Origin: Thalassovita gelatinovora | GTDB lineage: Bacteria > Pseudomonadota > Alphaproteobacteria > Rhodobacterales > Rhodobacteraceae | Length of the DNA stretch: 62,038 nt | Reading direction: 5' to 3' | Assembly: GCF_001458355.1 (NCBI RefSeq) | Contig: NZ_CYSA01000024.1 | Coordinates: 1 to 62,038, forward strand | Position numbers and translations under genes: made by a program | Notes under the pieces: generated by a model | What the model was told of the DNA's origin: nothing | What the model saw: the letters and a program-made list of their open reading frames with translations, nothing else | The model's database searches: none | Shown here: in pieces, positions 26,066-35,129 of the stretch | Numbering within the stretch: position 1 is the first letter of the stretch | How the letters are laid out: every line of letters begins with the position of its first letter

Positions 26066-26461
26066 ATGGGCGCTTTGAAAACTTTATCCTGTGTTTTGTT
26101 GTTGGCATCGACGCTTGTCGCCCCTGCCCTGCCGGCCTTTGCCACCGCTCAGCCAGACCCTTTGCGACTTATCGCCACCTGCACCGGACGGATGTCGGCG
26201 CAAATGGAATTCCAGTGGATGTTCGATGGTGCCAAAGCCGATGCAACCGAAGCCGTGCGGGACAGAATGATCGACATTCTTGAGGCGATGATGTCGCCAG
26301 ACCAAGGCAGGGACGTTCTGAATTGGCGTATCGAGGCGAAAATGGCCCAAGCCGCCCTGCTGTCACGCGCGGTGTTCAATCTCGATAAGCGCGACGCGCG
26401 GCGGGCACAGCGCGCCGCACAGCAGAAAATCGGGGCCTGCCGGTCGCTGCTGCTGAGCTGA
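26066..26461 (+). CDS. Secreted hypothetical protein
   Basis: The 131-residue product has a clear Sec signal (MGALKTLSCVLLLASTLVAPALPAFA) followed by an all-helical, charged domain with two cysteines (TCTGRMSAQMEFQWMFDG and KIGACRSLLL) that may form a disulfide. I do not recognise a family. It lies 153 bases after soxT and 72 bases before cobT on the same strand. Similar small secreted proteins occur beside cobT in related genomes to my knowledge, but no role is known. Confidence 0.7.
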   Translation: MGALKTLSCVLLLASTLVAPALPAFATAQPDPLRLIATCTGRMSAQMEFQWMFDGAKADATEAVRDRMIDILEAMMSPDQGRDVLNWRIEAKMAQAALLSRAVFNLDKRDARRAQRAAQQKIGACRSLLLS

Positions 26462-26533
26462 CTCGGCGGCGCATGGCTTCGAGAAAGCGATTCCTACCTT
26501 GCCTTTTGCGCCGGGGACGTGATTTATCGAGCT

Positions 26534-28411
26534 ATGAAAAAAGCCTCTGACAATCCCGCCGATCCGTTCAAGAAAGCCCTGGCCGAAGCGACCAAGGTGA
26601 TGGCCGACGATCCCGAACTGAATGTCGCCTATTCGGTCGACCCGTCGGGTATGGCTGGCGACACCATGCGGCTGCCACAGGTCAGCCGCCGGATGACGCG
26701 TGATGAAGTCCTGCTGGCGCGGGGCACCGCCGACGCGCTGGCGATGCAACGACGCTATCATGACGATGGCACCCATGCCCGCTATGCGCCGCCCGGCGAC
26801 ATGGCGCGCAGCCTTTATGAAGCGATGGAAACCGCCCGTTGTGAAGCGATGGGCGCGCGCGACATGCCGGGCACCGCCGGCAATATCGACGTCAAGATCG
26901 AAGCCGAAGCGCGGCGGCTGGGCTATGACCAGATCAAACAGCCGTCGGAGGCCCCTTTGTCGGTGGCCGCAGGGTACATGATCCGCCATCTGGCAACCGG
27001 GCGCGATTTGCCCCCGGCCTGTGACAATGTCATGGAGCTGTGGCGCGGGTTCATTGAAAATCAGGCTGGCGACACGCTGGAAAACCTGCAGGAGAAATTG
27101 TCGGATCAGGCGGAATTCGCCAAATTTGCCCGCAAGGTCATCGAAGATCTGGGCTATGGTGATCAGCTTGGCGATGATCCCGATCAGGAAGACGACGATC
27201 AGCAAGACGATGCCGAGGAAGACAGCGAAGATCAGACTGATCAAGACGATGCCGGTCAAGATGATCAGGACGACCCCGATGCAGAAGCCGACCCCGAACG
27301 GTCGCAGGACGAAACCCAGGACAGTTCCGAAGCCCAGGTCAGCATGGATGATCTGGCCGAGGACGAGATGTCGGAAGAAACCGACATGCCCGATGGCGAC
27401 GCACCGCTGGAACCACCGCCGCCCCCCCCTGCCTCCGAAGCCGATCCCAATTACACCGTCTATGACGGCGGGTTCGACGAAGAAATCGCCGCCGAGGATC
27501 TGGCAGAACCGGCCGAATTGGAAAGGTTGCGCGCCTATCTTGATCAGCAGCTTGAGCCGCTCAAGGGGGCGGTCAGCCGTCTGGCCAACAAGTTGCAGCG
27601 CCGGTTGCAGGCACAGCAGAGCCGGTCCTGGCTGTTCGACATGGAAGAAGGCATTCTGGATGCCGGGCGCTTGGCACGGGTCGTCGCCAATCCGACCACG
27701 CCCTTGTCCTTCAAGGTCGAGAAAGACACCGAATTCCGCGACACGGTGGTGACGCTGCTGTTGGACAATTCGGGGTCGATGCGCGGCCGGCCGATTTCGA
27801 TCGCGGCGATCTGTGCCGATGTTCTGGCCTCTACGCTGGAACGCTGCGACGTGAAGGTCGAGGTGCTGGGCTTTACCACCCGCGCGTGGAAGGGCGGACA
27901 GGCGCGCGAAAAGTGGCTGGCCGAGGGAAGACCGCAACAGCCCGGGCGGCTGAACGATCTGCGCCACATCATCTATAAGAAGGCCGATGCGCCGATGCGC
28001 CGGACCAAGGCCAATCTGGGCTTGATGATGAAGGAAGGGTTGCTGAAGGAAAACATCGACGGCGAGGCGCTGGAATGGGCGCATCGGCGGATGCTGGCGC
28101 GCCACGAACAGCGCAAGATCCTGATGGTGATTTCCGATGGCGCCCCAGTGGACGATTCGACGCTGTCGGTGAATCCGGCCAATTATCTGGAAAAGCACCT
28201 GCGCGATGTCATCGACATGGTGGAAAAGCGCAAACAGGTGGAATTGATCGCGATCGGGATCGGCCATGATGTGACCCGCTATTACCAGCATGCGGTGACG
28301 ATCACCGATGCCGAACAATTGGCCGGGGCGATGACCGAGCAATTGGCAGGCCTGTTCGATCAGGATCCGCGTGCGCGGGCACGGATGATTGGCATCAAGA
28401 AAGCGGGTTGA
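26534..28411 (+). CDS. cobT: Cobaltochelatase subunit CobT
   Basis: The 625-residue product matches CobT of the aerobic B12 pathway. Domains in order are an N-terminal CobT domain (about 1-210; [18 protein letters not shown]), a highly acidic Asp/Gln/Glu segment (about 215-300), and a C-terminal VWA-like domain with the MIDAS motif LLLDNSGSM near residue 410. With the AAA+ CobS it drives cobalt insertion into hydrogenobyrinate diamide by CobN. CobS and CobN are not in the window. The ATG at 26534 has a weak ribosome binding site. Confidence 0.94.
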   Translation: MKKASDNPADPFKKALAEATKVMADDPELNVAYSVDPSGMAGDTMRLPQVSRRMTRDEVLLARGTADALAMQRRYHDDGTHARYAPPGDMARSLYEAMETARCEAMGARDMPGTAGNIDVKIEAEARRLGYDQIKQPSEAPLSVAAGYMIRHLATGRDLPPACDNVMELWRGFIENQAGDTLENLQEKLSDQAEFAKFARKVIEDLGYGDQLGDDPDQEDDDQQDDAEEDSEDQTDQDDAGQDDQDDPDAEADPERSQDETQDSSEAQVSMDDLAEDEMSEETDMPDGDAPLEPPPPPPASEADPNYTVYDGGFDEEIAAEDLAEPAELERLRAYLDQQLEPLKGAVSRLANKLQRRLQAQQSRSWLFDMEEGILDAGRLARVVANPTTPLSFKVEKDTEFRDTVVTLLLDNSGSMRGRPISIAAICADVLASTLERCDVKVEVLGFTTRAWKGGQAREKWLAEGRPQQPGRLNDLRHIIYKKADAPMRRTKANLGLMMKEGLLKENIDGEALEWAHRRMLARHEQRKILMVISDGAPVDDSTLSVNPANYLEKHLRDVIDMVEKRKQVELIAIGIGHDVTRYYQHAVTITDAEQLAGAMTEQLAGLFDQDPRARARMIGIKKAG

Positions 28412-28499
28412 GGATCAGGCGGGATCAACGCAGCACCGGTTGCCACGTGGTGAAAACGCGGGGCGGTTGATGTCACCCGATCGCTGCGTTCTATGCCGT

Positions 28500-28537
28500 C
28501 TAGCGTCACGGCCAAATGGATTGGGGCGTGACGCTAG
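28500..28537. repeat. Perfect 11-bp inverted repeat between convergent cobT and export operon
   Basis: CTAGCGTCACG (28500-28510) and CGTGACGCTAG (28527-28537), 16-base spacer. No T-run on either strand. It may be a weak bidirectional terminator or a protein-binding site. Confidence 0.5.
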
Positions 28538-28545
28538 GATGGGTG

Positions 28546-28953
28546 TTAGCGGCGCGAACCGGACTTGGCCGAACGGCCGAGGAATATGGCGATGACGATC
28601 CAGACCCCGGCGCGTAAAACCATCGCGCCCGCAGTGCGCATTTCATATGCACCGCCCCGAAACACGTGCCAACCGAATAGAGCGAAGACCGCCACGATCG
28701 CAAGCGCCAGCGTCACGGCAAGCGTACGCCCCCAAGGTTTGCGCATCGCGATCCCGATCCCGGCAAGCACATAGACAAAGCCCGACAGGAAATTGAACCA
28801 CAACACGAAGGGCACTGCATTCCCCACAGCGGCCTGCGCTTCAGCGCCGCCAAACAAAGCCCTTCCTCCTGACACGATGGTCAGCGCACCGAACACGATC
28901 GCAATGCCTGCCGCGACCCAAAGTCCTGTCGATCCTGAATTTTTAGGTGTCAT
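28546..28953 (-). CDS. Small four-helix membrane protein (DoxX-like size)
   Basis: The 135-residue product has four predicted transmembrane helices (about 12-30, 45-68, 75-95, 105-125), a short cytoplasmic N-terminus and a basic tail. The hydrophobic pattern resembles DoxX/SURF4-like proteins, but no diagnostic motif was recognised. Its start overlaps the ATPase stop by 4 bases, so it is the last gene of the TetR / adaptor / permease / ATPase operon. A role in the export system is inferred only from position. Confidence 0.72.
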   Translation of the reverse strand: MTPKNSGSTGLWVAAGIAIVFGALTIVSGGRALFGGAEAQAAVGNAVPFVLWFNFLSGFVYVLAGIGIAMRKPWGRTLAVTLALAIVAVFALFGWHVFRGGAYEMRTAGAMVLRAGVWIVIAIFLGRSAKSGSRR

Positions 28954-29663
28954 TTCAAGTCTCCATTGTCATTTTCAAGGCGCCCGTCGCGCAGGTGAAA
29001 CAATCGGTCGAACCGGTCGAGAATTTTTTCGTCATGGGTGACAGCGATGATGCAGGCGTCCTGTTCTTCTGCCAGCTTGCGCAACAGATCCATCACGATG
29101 CCGGCCCGTTTGCTGTCCAGCGCGGCAGTCGGTTCATCGGCCAGAATGATGCGCGGGCTGTTGGCAAGCGCACGGGCAATCGCAACGCGCTGTGCCTCGC
29201 CGCCTGACAACAGGGCCGGCATGGCGCGGGCGCGGTGTCCCACCTCCAGATAGTCCAGCAATTCCTGCGCCCGGGCTTGCGCCTGCGCACGCGGTTTGCC
29301 CGCCAGTTGCAGCACGAGCGCCACGTTGTCGGCGGCGTTCAGGAACGGCAGCAGGTTATGCGCCTGAAAGATGAACCCGATCTTGTCGAGCCGAAGTCGG
29401 CGCAGATCAGAGCGCAGCCAACGATTGTCATAGACCAGCTCCCCATCCAGACTGACCTGCCCCGTGGAAGGTTCAATGATGCAGCCGATGATGTTCAATA
29501 GCGTTGTTTTACCCGAACCGGATGGGCCCAGCAGCGCCACGACTTCGCCCGCATGTACCGTCAGGTCAAGATTGCGAAGCGCATCGACGCGCGTTTCACC
29601 TTCACCGTAATGTTTGGCCACGCCGCTGATATCGACAATTACCCGATGGCTGTCATCCCGCAT
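28950..29663 (-). CDS. ABC transporter ATP-binding protein (MacB/LolD/DevA type)
   Basis: The 237-residue product is a complete nucleotide-binding subunit: Walker A GPSGSGKTT (46-54), Q-loop in FIFQAHNLLPF, signature LSGGEAQRVAIARAL, Walker B IILADEPTAALD and the H-loop VTHD. The sequence class is the MacB/LolD family that works with FtsX-like mechanotransmission permeases. It lies between the permease (3-base gap) and the small membrane protein (4-base overlap). Confidence 0.93.
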   Translation of the reverse strand: MRDDSHRVIVDISGVAKHYGEGETRVDALRNLDLTVHAGEVVALLGPSGSGKTTLLNIIGCIIEPSTGQVSLDGELVYDNRWLRSDLRRLRLDKIGFIFQAHNLLPFLNAADNVALVLQLAGKPRAQAQARAQELLDYLEVGHRARAMPALLSGGEAQRVAIARALANSPRIILADEPTAALDSKRAGIVMDLLRKLAEEQDACIIAVTHDEKILDRFDRLFHLRDGRLENDNGDLK

Positions 29664-29666
29664 GGC

Positions 29667-30800
29667 CTATCCCCCCAAAGCGGTGGCAGGGTCCACCTTC
29701 AACGCGGCGCGCACGCCCAGCCCAGAAGCCAGCACGCAAACCACAAGGATGATCCCGGTCAGCGCCAGCGCATTGACCGGTTCCAGCAGCACGCGGCGGG
29801 GGAAGTAATCCTTCACCGTCATGATCAGCCCAAGGCCAAGGACAAGCCCCACCCCCCCAAGCGCAACAGATTGCTGCACGATCAGCGCGATAATGGTGCG
29901 GTCCGGTGCGCCGATCAGCTTCAGCGTGGCGATCTGTTTCAGCTTTTCCATCGTCATCGTGTAGATGATCAGTGCGATCACCACGGCAGACACTGTCAAC
30001 AGGATGCCAAGGAACAAACCAATCTGCTTGCGCGCCTTGTCGACCACCGATTTGATCAGGATGTCTTCCTGATCGGCCTGCGTCAGGGCGGCAAGGTGTT
30101 TCCACTGCCGCACCGTCTGCGCCACGCTGCGCGCATCCACATTGGCATCCAGCCGTGCGATCACGGCGGCAACCGTGGCGTTGCTGGTGGCTGCCGACCC
30201 GCGTGCGACCTGAACACGCGCCGCCGGAGGGGCAAGCTGCGTTTGCAACACCTGCGCGTCGGCCAAGGTGATGAAAATTGCGGGATCGCCGCCCGAATTC
30301 ATCGTATCCTTGACCAGCCCGACAACTTCGAACCGATTGCGGCCAAGGGGGATCGTGTCGCCAAGCGCCAGCCCGCTTTTAGTGTCGGCCACCATTTCGA
30401 AATGACTGGCCTCCAGCCCGCGCCCTGCCGCGATGGTTTGGGGGCCGCCCAGTCGCCCCCGTTCGTAACCGATGACGTAAAGCCGCAGCACCGCCCCGCC
30501 AAAGGGGGCTTCGATCGTCTGATAGGTGATACTGCCCGCCTCGGTGACACCATGCAGCCGCGCCACCGCATCGCGGGTGTCATTGGGAATTTTGGAGGCC
30601 TCGGCAAAGGGTCCCTGAGTGTCGGCTTCCACCACCCAGATATCCGCCTGAGGGGCTTTCACCACGTTCAGCGCATCAGCGACCAAACCGTTGTAAATCC
30701 CCATCATCGCCAGAACCACAGTCATCAGCAGGCCCAAGCCGAGACAGGTCAGGATGAAGCGAAACAGATTGTGACGTACATCGCGCCAAGCCAAGTTCAT
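29667..30800 (-). CDS. ABC transporter permease (FtsX/MacB-like, DevC type)
   Basis: The 377-residue product has one N-terminal helix (about 12-32), a large periplasmic domain (about 35-240) and three C-terminal helices (about 255-280, 300-325, 340-365), the topology of FtsX/MacB/DevC permeases. LLVTVSAVVIALIIYTMTMEKLKQIATLKLIGA is the conserved first-helix and coupling-helix region. Its start overlaps the adaptor stop by 4 bases (ATGA). With the ATPase and adaptor it forms a tripartite-type exporter for an unknown lipid, peptide or drug substrate. Confidence 0.9.
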   Translation of the reverse strand: MNLAWRDVRHNLFRFILTCLGLGLLMTVVLAMMGIYNGLVADALNVVKAPQADIWVVEADTQGPFAEASKIPNDTRDAVARLHGVTEAGSITYQTIEAPFGGAVLRLYVIGYERGRLGGPQTIAAGRGLEASHFEMVADTKSGLALGDTIPLGRNRFEVVGLVKDTMNSGGDPAIFITLADAQVLQTQLAPPAARVQVARGSAATSNATVAAVIARLDANVDARSVAQTVRQWKHLAALTQADQEDILIKSVVDKARKQIGLFLGILLTVSAVVIALIIYTMTMEKLKQIATLKLIGAPDRTIIALIVQQSVALGGVGLVLGLGLIMTVKDYFPRRVLLEPVNALALTGIILVVCVLASGLGVRAALKVDPATALGG

Positions 30801-31957
30801 GGCGCATCCCCCGTCACACGCGCAAGCCGTCCCTCGGCCAGGGTCTTGTTCGGGCTTGCCACGATCTGCGCGCCTTCGGGCAGATCCGAAACAACCTCGA
30901 CTCGGGCATCTTCGGTGCGATGGCCAAAGATCAGAGGCACGTTTTTCAGCCGTCCATTTTGCACCACCCAGACACGGCCCTGATGACCGTCAAACCCCTG
31001 AACCGCGATTTCCGGCACCAGTATCGCGCTGTCGAGCGTGGCGGTGGTTATGCGCACCTCGGCCTGTTCGCCCAGAAAAGCCTGATCCGGGCAATCGGTG
31101 CAGGTGATCCAGACCCGGCGTTCTTCGTTCACGCGGTCGCTTTCGATGCCGATACGGGCAACCGTGCCCGTGAACACCGAATGCGGCAAGGATCGCAGTC
31201 TGATTTCGGCAACCTGCCCCAGCGCCAGTTCACCGGCACGCCCTTCGTCGATATAGGCCTGCACCCAGACGGTTTTCGGGTCCATCAAGGTGAAGATCAC
31301 ATCGCCTGAGCGCACCACGGTGCCCGTTTCGGCGTGGCGCTGGACGATGACGGCATCGAATGGGGCCGTCAGCACATGGTGGTCCAGCAACGTCTGTTCA
31401 TATCGCAACGCTGCGCGAGCATCCGCGGCTTGCGCCGTGGCGACGCCCACATCGCTTTGCGCAACAGTCAGATCGGCGACGGCAACATCGACATCGCGTT
31501 GGGCTTCTTCTGCCAAAGCCGAGGCAATTGTGCTGCGCGACGCCAATTCCTGCTGACGCGCGTTTGCCGCCAACCGCTGCCCCAACACCGCGTCCGCCCG
31601 TTCGACATTGGCTTCGGCCTTCTGAATTGCGGCTTGGGATGCCGCCACTCCCGCCTCGGCTCGCGCCACCCGGGCCACTTGTTCTGCGGGATGCAGCTTG
31701 GCCAGAACGTCACCTGCGGCCACGACATCATTGCTGTCGACCATCAGGTCTGTCAGCGCCGCGCTCACTTCGAAGCCGATTTTCGAGACGACTCGCGCCT
31801 CGACGGTGCCCAGCCCGAAAATCCGAACCGGCACATCCTGTTCGACTGTCACCACCGGCACAAACACCGGACGTTCGGTCAGGAAAAACCACCCCGCGAC
31901 CGCAACCGCCGCGACGGCTGCCATCCCGAAGATATTGCGTTTTGTCAGAAGTCTCAT
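30797..31957 (-). CDS. HlyD-family periplasmic adaptor subunit (DevB-like)
   Basis: The 386-residue product has an N-terminal membrane anchor (about 10-27), a split lipoyl/barrel-sandwich domain, a long alpha-helical hairpin (about 90-190; Ala-rich AEAGVAASQAAIQKAEANVERAD) and beta-barrel domains (TVWVQAYIDEGRAGELALGQ). This is a membrane fusion protein linking an inner-membrane ABC exporter to an outer-membrane channel, whose gene is not nearby. Its start overlaps the stop of the TetR regulator gene by 4 bases. Confidence 0.9.
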   Translation of the reverse strand: MRLLTKRNIFGMAAVAAVAVAGWFFLTERPVFVPVVTVEQDVPVRIFGLGTVEARVVSKIGFEVSAALTDLMVDSNDVVAAGDVLAKLHPAEQVARVARAEAGVAASQAAIQKAEANVERADAVLGQRLAANARQQELASRSTIASALAEEAQRDVDVAVADLTVAQSDVGVATAQAADARAALRYEQTLLDHHVLTAPFDAVIVQRHAETGTVVRSGDVIFTLMDPKTVWVQAYIDEGRAGELALGQVAEIRLRSLPHSVFTGTVARIGIESDRVNEERRVWITCTDCPDQAFLGEQAEVRITTATLDSAILVPEIAVQGFDGHQGRVWVVQNGRLKNVPLIFGHRTEDARVEVVSDLPEGAQIVASPNKTLAEGRLARVTGDAP

Positions 31958-32571
31958 GCGGTTTTCTCCATCAACGCCGGGGCGCGGAACAATGCAATCT
32001 GACGGGCCAGCAATCGCCCACCTTCGGCTTCCAGCGAAAAGGTGCGTTGTCCAAGCGACCAGCGGATCGCCAACCCCTGGACCAGTGATATCAGCAAAAT
32101 CGCAGCATCCGATGGCGCGATATCTGAACGGAACACGTGTTGCGCCTGCCCTTCGGCCAACGCCTCAACCAGCAACTTCTGAAACCGGGCCATCAGGCCC
32201 AGGAATTGCGTACGCAGCGCAGCATTTTCGGCATGAAGTTCGCGCGAATGCAAAATTGCCGGGATCGCGGGGCTTGCCGTGATCTGACGCAGTTGCACCA
32301 AGATCAGTGCCGTTACCCGATCTTCTGGGGATGCGTCAGTTGCCAGAACGTCTTCCCATGCTTCGGACATGATTTCGGATATATGGGAGGCAACCGCCAA
32401 CCAGATATCTTGCTTTGTCGGGAAGTGCCGAAATATCGCCGGCTGGGTCAAACCTACGGCCTTGGCCACTTCATTCGTCGTCAAACGGTCTGGCCCCAGC
32501 TCATCTGCCAGTCTGAGCATTGCGATGACGATTTCAGTCCTGCGACTGTCAGCTGATTTGCGTGCGCTCAC
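31954..32571 (-). CDS. TetR/AcrR-family transcriptional regulator
   Basis: The 205-residue product has a TetR N-terminal helix-turn-helix (about 10-55; RTEIVIAMLRLADELGPDRLTTNEVAKAVGL, TQPAIFRHFPTKQDIW) and a C-terminal ligand-binding helical domain. A GTG at 32571 is the probable start; a nearby ATG at 32578 is out of frame and soon hits a stop. It is first in the export operon and is preceded 10 bases upstream by a long perfect palindrome, so it should autorepress the whole operon and be released by the exported compound or a toxic ligand. Confidence 0.9.
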   Translation of the reverse strand: MSARKSADSRRTEIVIAMLRLADELGPDRLTTNEVAKAVGLTQPAIFRHFPTKQDIWLAVASHISEIMSEAWEDVLATDASPEDRVTALILVQLRQITASPAIPAILHSRELHAENAALRTQFLGLMARFQKLLVEALAEGQAQHVFRSDIAPSDAAILLISLVQGLAIRWSLGQRTFSLEAEGGRLLARQIALFRAPALMEKTA

Positions 32572-32580
32572 GTGCCATGG

Positions 32581-32616
32581 TCCGATATGTTAGTTATCAA
32601 TCACTAACATATCGGA
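32581..32616. promoter_or_regulatory. TetR-type operator: perfect 14-bp inverted repeat
   Basis: Arms TCCGATATGTTAGT (32581-32594) and ACTAACATATCGGA (32603-32616) with an 8-base spacer. The inner part reads TTAGT-N8-ACTAA, close to known AcrR/TetR-family sites. It sits just upstream of the tetR GTG. Confidence 0.85.
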
Positions 32617-32898
32617 CCTTAGCGGCGTTTTGTCAACCTGGTTGGAAAAAACCGATGATACCCACCAATATATCAAACCTGACATCCAATATCTTCCAAG
32701 CGTATCTGGAACGCGGTTTGAAACTAACTTACTGGATTTAAATAAGTTCTAAAGGGCGTGGGAATTTTGTTGAACAGATGATATGGAACGACTGCTCCGG
32801 TGGGCGTATTTGAACCAAGGTGAAAACCATTTGCGTCTTGGGGTTGTTTCCGACACCTAAAACACGTTTTCTGGGCCTGTTACATTTTGGGAGACGCA
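32617..32898. other. AT-rich gap before the aminopeptidase gene
   Basis: The space between the tetR regulator and the aminopeptidase P gene is 327 bases including the operator. The remaining 282 bases are visibly more AT-rich than the flanking genes. I see no credible reading frame, RNA gene or strong hairpin. It probably holds the divergent promoters. Confidence 0.5.
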
Positions 32899-34701
32899 AT
32901 GTTTCAATCCTTTGAAGAAAGCGCTGATCCGGGTCAGGGACCGGCGCGTCTTGCCGCGCTGCGCCAGATGTTGGCGCACGAAGGTCTGAGCGGGTTTCTG
33001 GTGCCACGCGCCGATATGTATCAGGGCGAATATGTTGCCCCGCGCGATGATCGGCTGGCCTGGCTGACCGGGTTCACCGGATCGGCCGGCTTCTGTGCCG
33101 CGTTATTGCACGATGCCGGCGTATTCATCGACGGGCGCTATCGGACCCAGGTCAAGACGCAGGTCGATCTGGATCATTTCACCCCGGTGCCCTGGCCGGA
33201 AACCCGGCTGCAGGACTGGTTGCGCAACAGCCTGCCGCAAGGTGGCGTGGTGGGGTTCGATCCCTGGCTGCATACCAGCGATGAGATTTTCAAGCTCGAA
33301 CAGGATTTGAAAGGTAGCGCGATAGAACTGCGCCCGGTGGCCAATCAAGTCGATGCGATCTGGGCCGACCAACCCGATCCGCCCCGCGGCAAGGTATTCG
33401 TTTACCCCGACGACATGGCCGGTGAAAGCCATGGGGAAAAACGCGCCCGGCTGGCCGCGACCCTGCGCGAAGAAGGACAAAAGGCGGCGGTGATCACCCT
33501 GCCCGACTCATTGGCCTGGTTGTTGAACATCCGTGGCAATGACATTCCGCGCAACCCGGTGGCCCATTGCGTTGCCATCCTGCACGATACCGGCCATCTG
33601 AGCCTGTTCATCGAAGCGGACAAATTGGACGATACGGTGCAGGAGCATCTGGGCGATGAGGTTACGCAACTGCCTTTTACCGGCTTTGCGGCAGCCTTGC
33701 GCACGCTCAGCGGTCCGGTGCGGGTCGATAAAGCCACTGCGCCGCTACAGGTCGTGCGGGAACTGGAAGACGCCAATGTGGCGCTGAACTGGGGCCCGGA
33801 CCTGTGCATCCTGCCCAAGGCCTGCAAAAACACCACCGAAATCGCCAATACCAAAGCCGCGCATCTGCTGGACGCTGCGGCGATGTGCGAATTCCTCTGC
33901 TGGTTCGATGCCCAGCCCCCGGGCAGCATCAGCGAAATCGATGTGGTAACGACGCTGGAAAACATGCGCCGCGCCACCAATGCGCTGCGCGATATCAGTT
34001 TCGACACCATTGCCGGTACCGGTCCGAACGGGGCAGTGATTCATTACCGGGTGACGCAGCACACCAATGCGATGCTGCAAGACGGCCAATTGATCGTGGT
34101 CGATAGCGGCGGGCAGTATTTGAACGGCACCACCGATATCACCCGCACCCTGCCAGTGGGCGAAGTTGGAGCAGAGGAAAAGACCTGTTTCACCCGCGTA
34201 TTGCAGGGCATGATCGGGATTTCGCGGCTGCGCTTTCCCATCGGGCTGGCGGGGCGCGACATCGACGCGATTGCACGCATGCCGCTTTGGGTCGCCGGAC
34301 AGGATTTCAACCATGGCACCGGCCATGGGGTTGGGGTTTACCTGTGCGTGCATGAAGGACCGCAGCGGATCAGCCGGGCGTCCGACGTGGCGTTGAAACC
34401 GGGAATGATCCTGTCGAATGAACCGGGCTATTACCGCGAAGGGGCATTTGGTATCCGGATCGAAAACCTGATCGTGGTACAGCCAGCCGCCGATCTGGAC
34501 GGGGCCGATGACCGGCCGATGTTGGATTTTGAAACGCTGACCTGGGTGCCGATCGACCGCCGCCTGATCCTGTCGGAAATGCTGAGCAAGGCTGAACGCG
34601 ACTGGATCGACGGATATCACGCTGCGTGCCGCGACAAAATCAGCCCTCGGCTTAGCGAGGCTGCGCAGCTATGGTTGCGCCAAGCCACCGCGCCGCTGTG
34701 A
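32899..34701 (+). CDS. Aminopeptidase P family protein (Xaa-Pro aminopeptidase)
   Basis: The 600-residue product is the long, three-domain form of aminopeptidase P: two creatinase-like N-terminal domains (about 15-310) and a pita-bread catalytic domain (about 315-600). Metal ligands are visible in VVDSGGQYLNGTTDITRT (two Asp), FNHGTGHGVGVYL (His), SNEPGYY (Glu) and IRIENL (Glu). It removes N-terminal residues preceding proline in the cytoplasm. GGGAGACGC precedes the ATG at 32899, chosen over a TTG at 32887. It stands alone, followed by a DUF427 gene. Confidence 0.92.
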   Translation: MFQSFEESADPGQGPARLAALRQMLAHEGLSGFLVPRADMYQGEYVAPRDDRLAWLTGFTGSAGFCAALLHDAGVFIDGRYRTQVKTQVDLDHFTPVPWPETRLQDWLRNSLPQGGVVGFDPWLHTSDEIFKLEQDLKGSAIELRPVANQVDAIWADQPDPPRGKVFVYPDDMAGESHGEKRARLAATLREEGQKAAVITLPDSLAWLLNIRGNDIPRNPVAHCVAILHDTGHLSLFIEADKLDDTVQEHLGDEVTQLPFTGFAAALRTLSGPVRVDKATAPLQVVRELEDANVALNWGPDLCILPKACKNTTEIANTKAAHLLDAAAMCEFLCWFDAQPPGSISEIDVVTTLENMRRATNALRDISFDTIAGTGPNGAVIHYRVTQHTNAMLQDGQLIVVDSGGQYLNGTTDITRTLPVGEVGAEEKTCFTRVLQGMIGISRLRFPIGLAGRDIDAIARMPLWVAGQDFNHGTGHGVGVYLCVHEGPQRISRASDVALKPGMILSNEPGYYREGAFGIRIENLIVVQPAADLDGADDRPMLDFETLTWVPIDRRLILSEMLSKAERDWIDGYHAACRDKISPRLSEAAQLWLRQATAPL

Positions 34702-34761
34702 CATCTGTTTGTCATAAACATCCGGCACAGCGAGATGCGAACAGGAAACAGGGAGAAAAGC

Positions 34762-35103
34762 ATGACCGATATTACGATCCGCAAGGCGGAAGGCACTTGG
34801 GTTGTCCGCGCAGGCGGGGCCGTTCTGGGGGAAAGCAAGGATGCGCTGGAATTGAGCGAAGGATCTTTGGCCCCGGTGATCTATTTCCCGCGCGGCGATG
34901 TTGCGATGGCGTTTCTCGACAAAAGCGATCACAGCACCCATTGCCCGAAGAAGGGCGATGCAAGCTATTATTCCATCGTGACCAAAAGCACGACATTGGA
35001 AAACGCCGCCTGGTCCTATGAAGCCCCCAAGGAAGACGTTGCGCGGATCAAGGATTATCTGGCCTTCTACGGGTCCGATACATTGGCTGTCGAACGGGTC
35101 TGA
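34762..35103 (+). CDS. DUF427-domain protein
   Basis: The 113-residue product matches the DUF427 fold (small beta-barrel) over its whole length: [46 protein letters not shown] and [28 protein letters not shown] precedes the ATG. It is cytoplasmic and its molecular role is not established. It follows the aminopeptidase gene by 60 bases and converges on the ClC gene. Confidence 0.9.
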   Translation: MTDITIRKAEGTWVVRAGGAVLGESKDALELSEGSLAPVIYFPRGDVAMAFLDKSDHSTHCPKKGDASYYSIVTKSTTLENAAWSYEAPKEDVARIKDYLAFYGSDTLAVERV

Positions 35104-35129
35104 TCCGTGCAAGCCGTAACGACAGCGGT

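Noticed and set aside
26363-28342. Long open frame of 659 codons on the minus strand opposite cobT
   Set aside because: It lies entirely antisense to a clear cobT gene with conserved motifs; the frame is open because of codon bias in high-GC DNA, and its product has low-complexity His/Arg/Phe composition.
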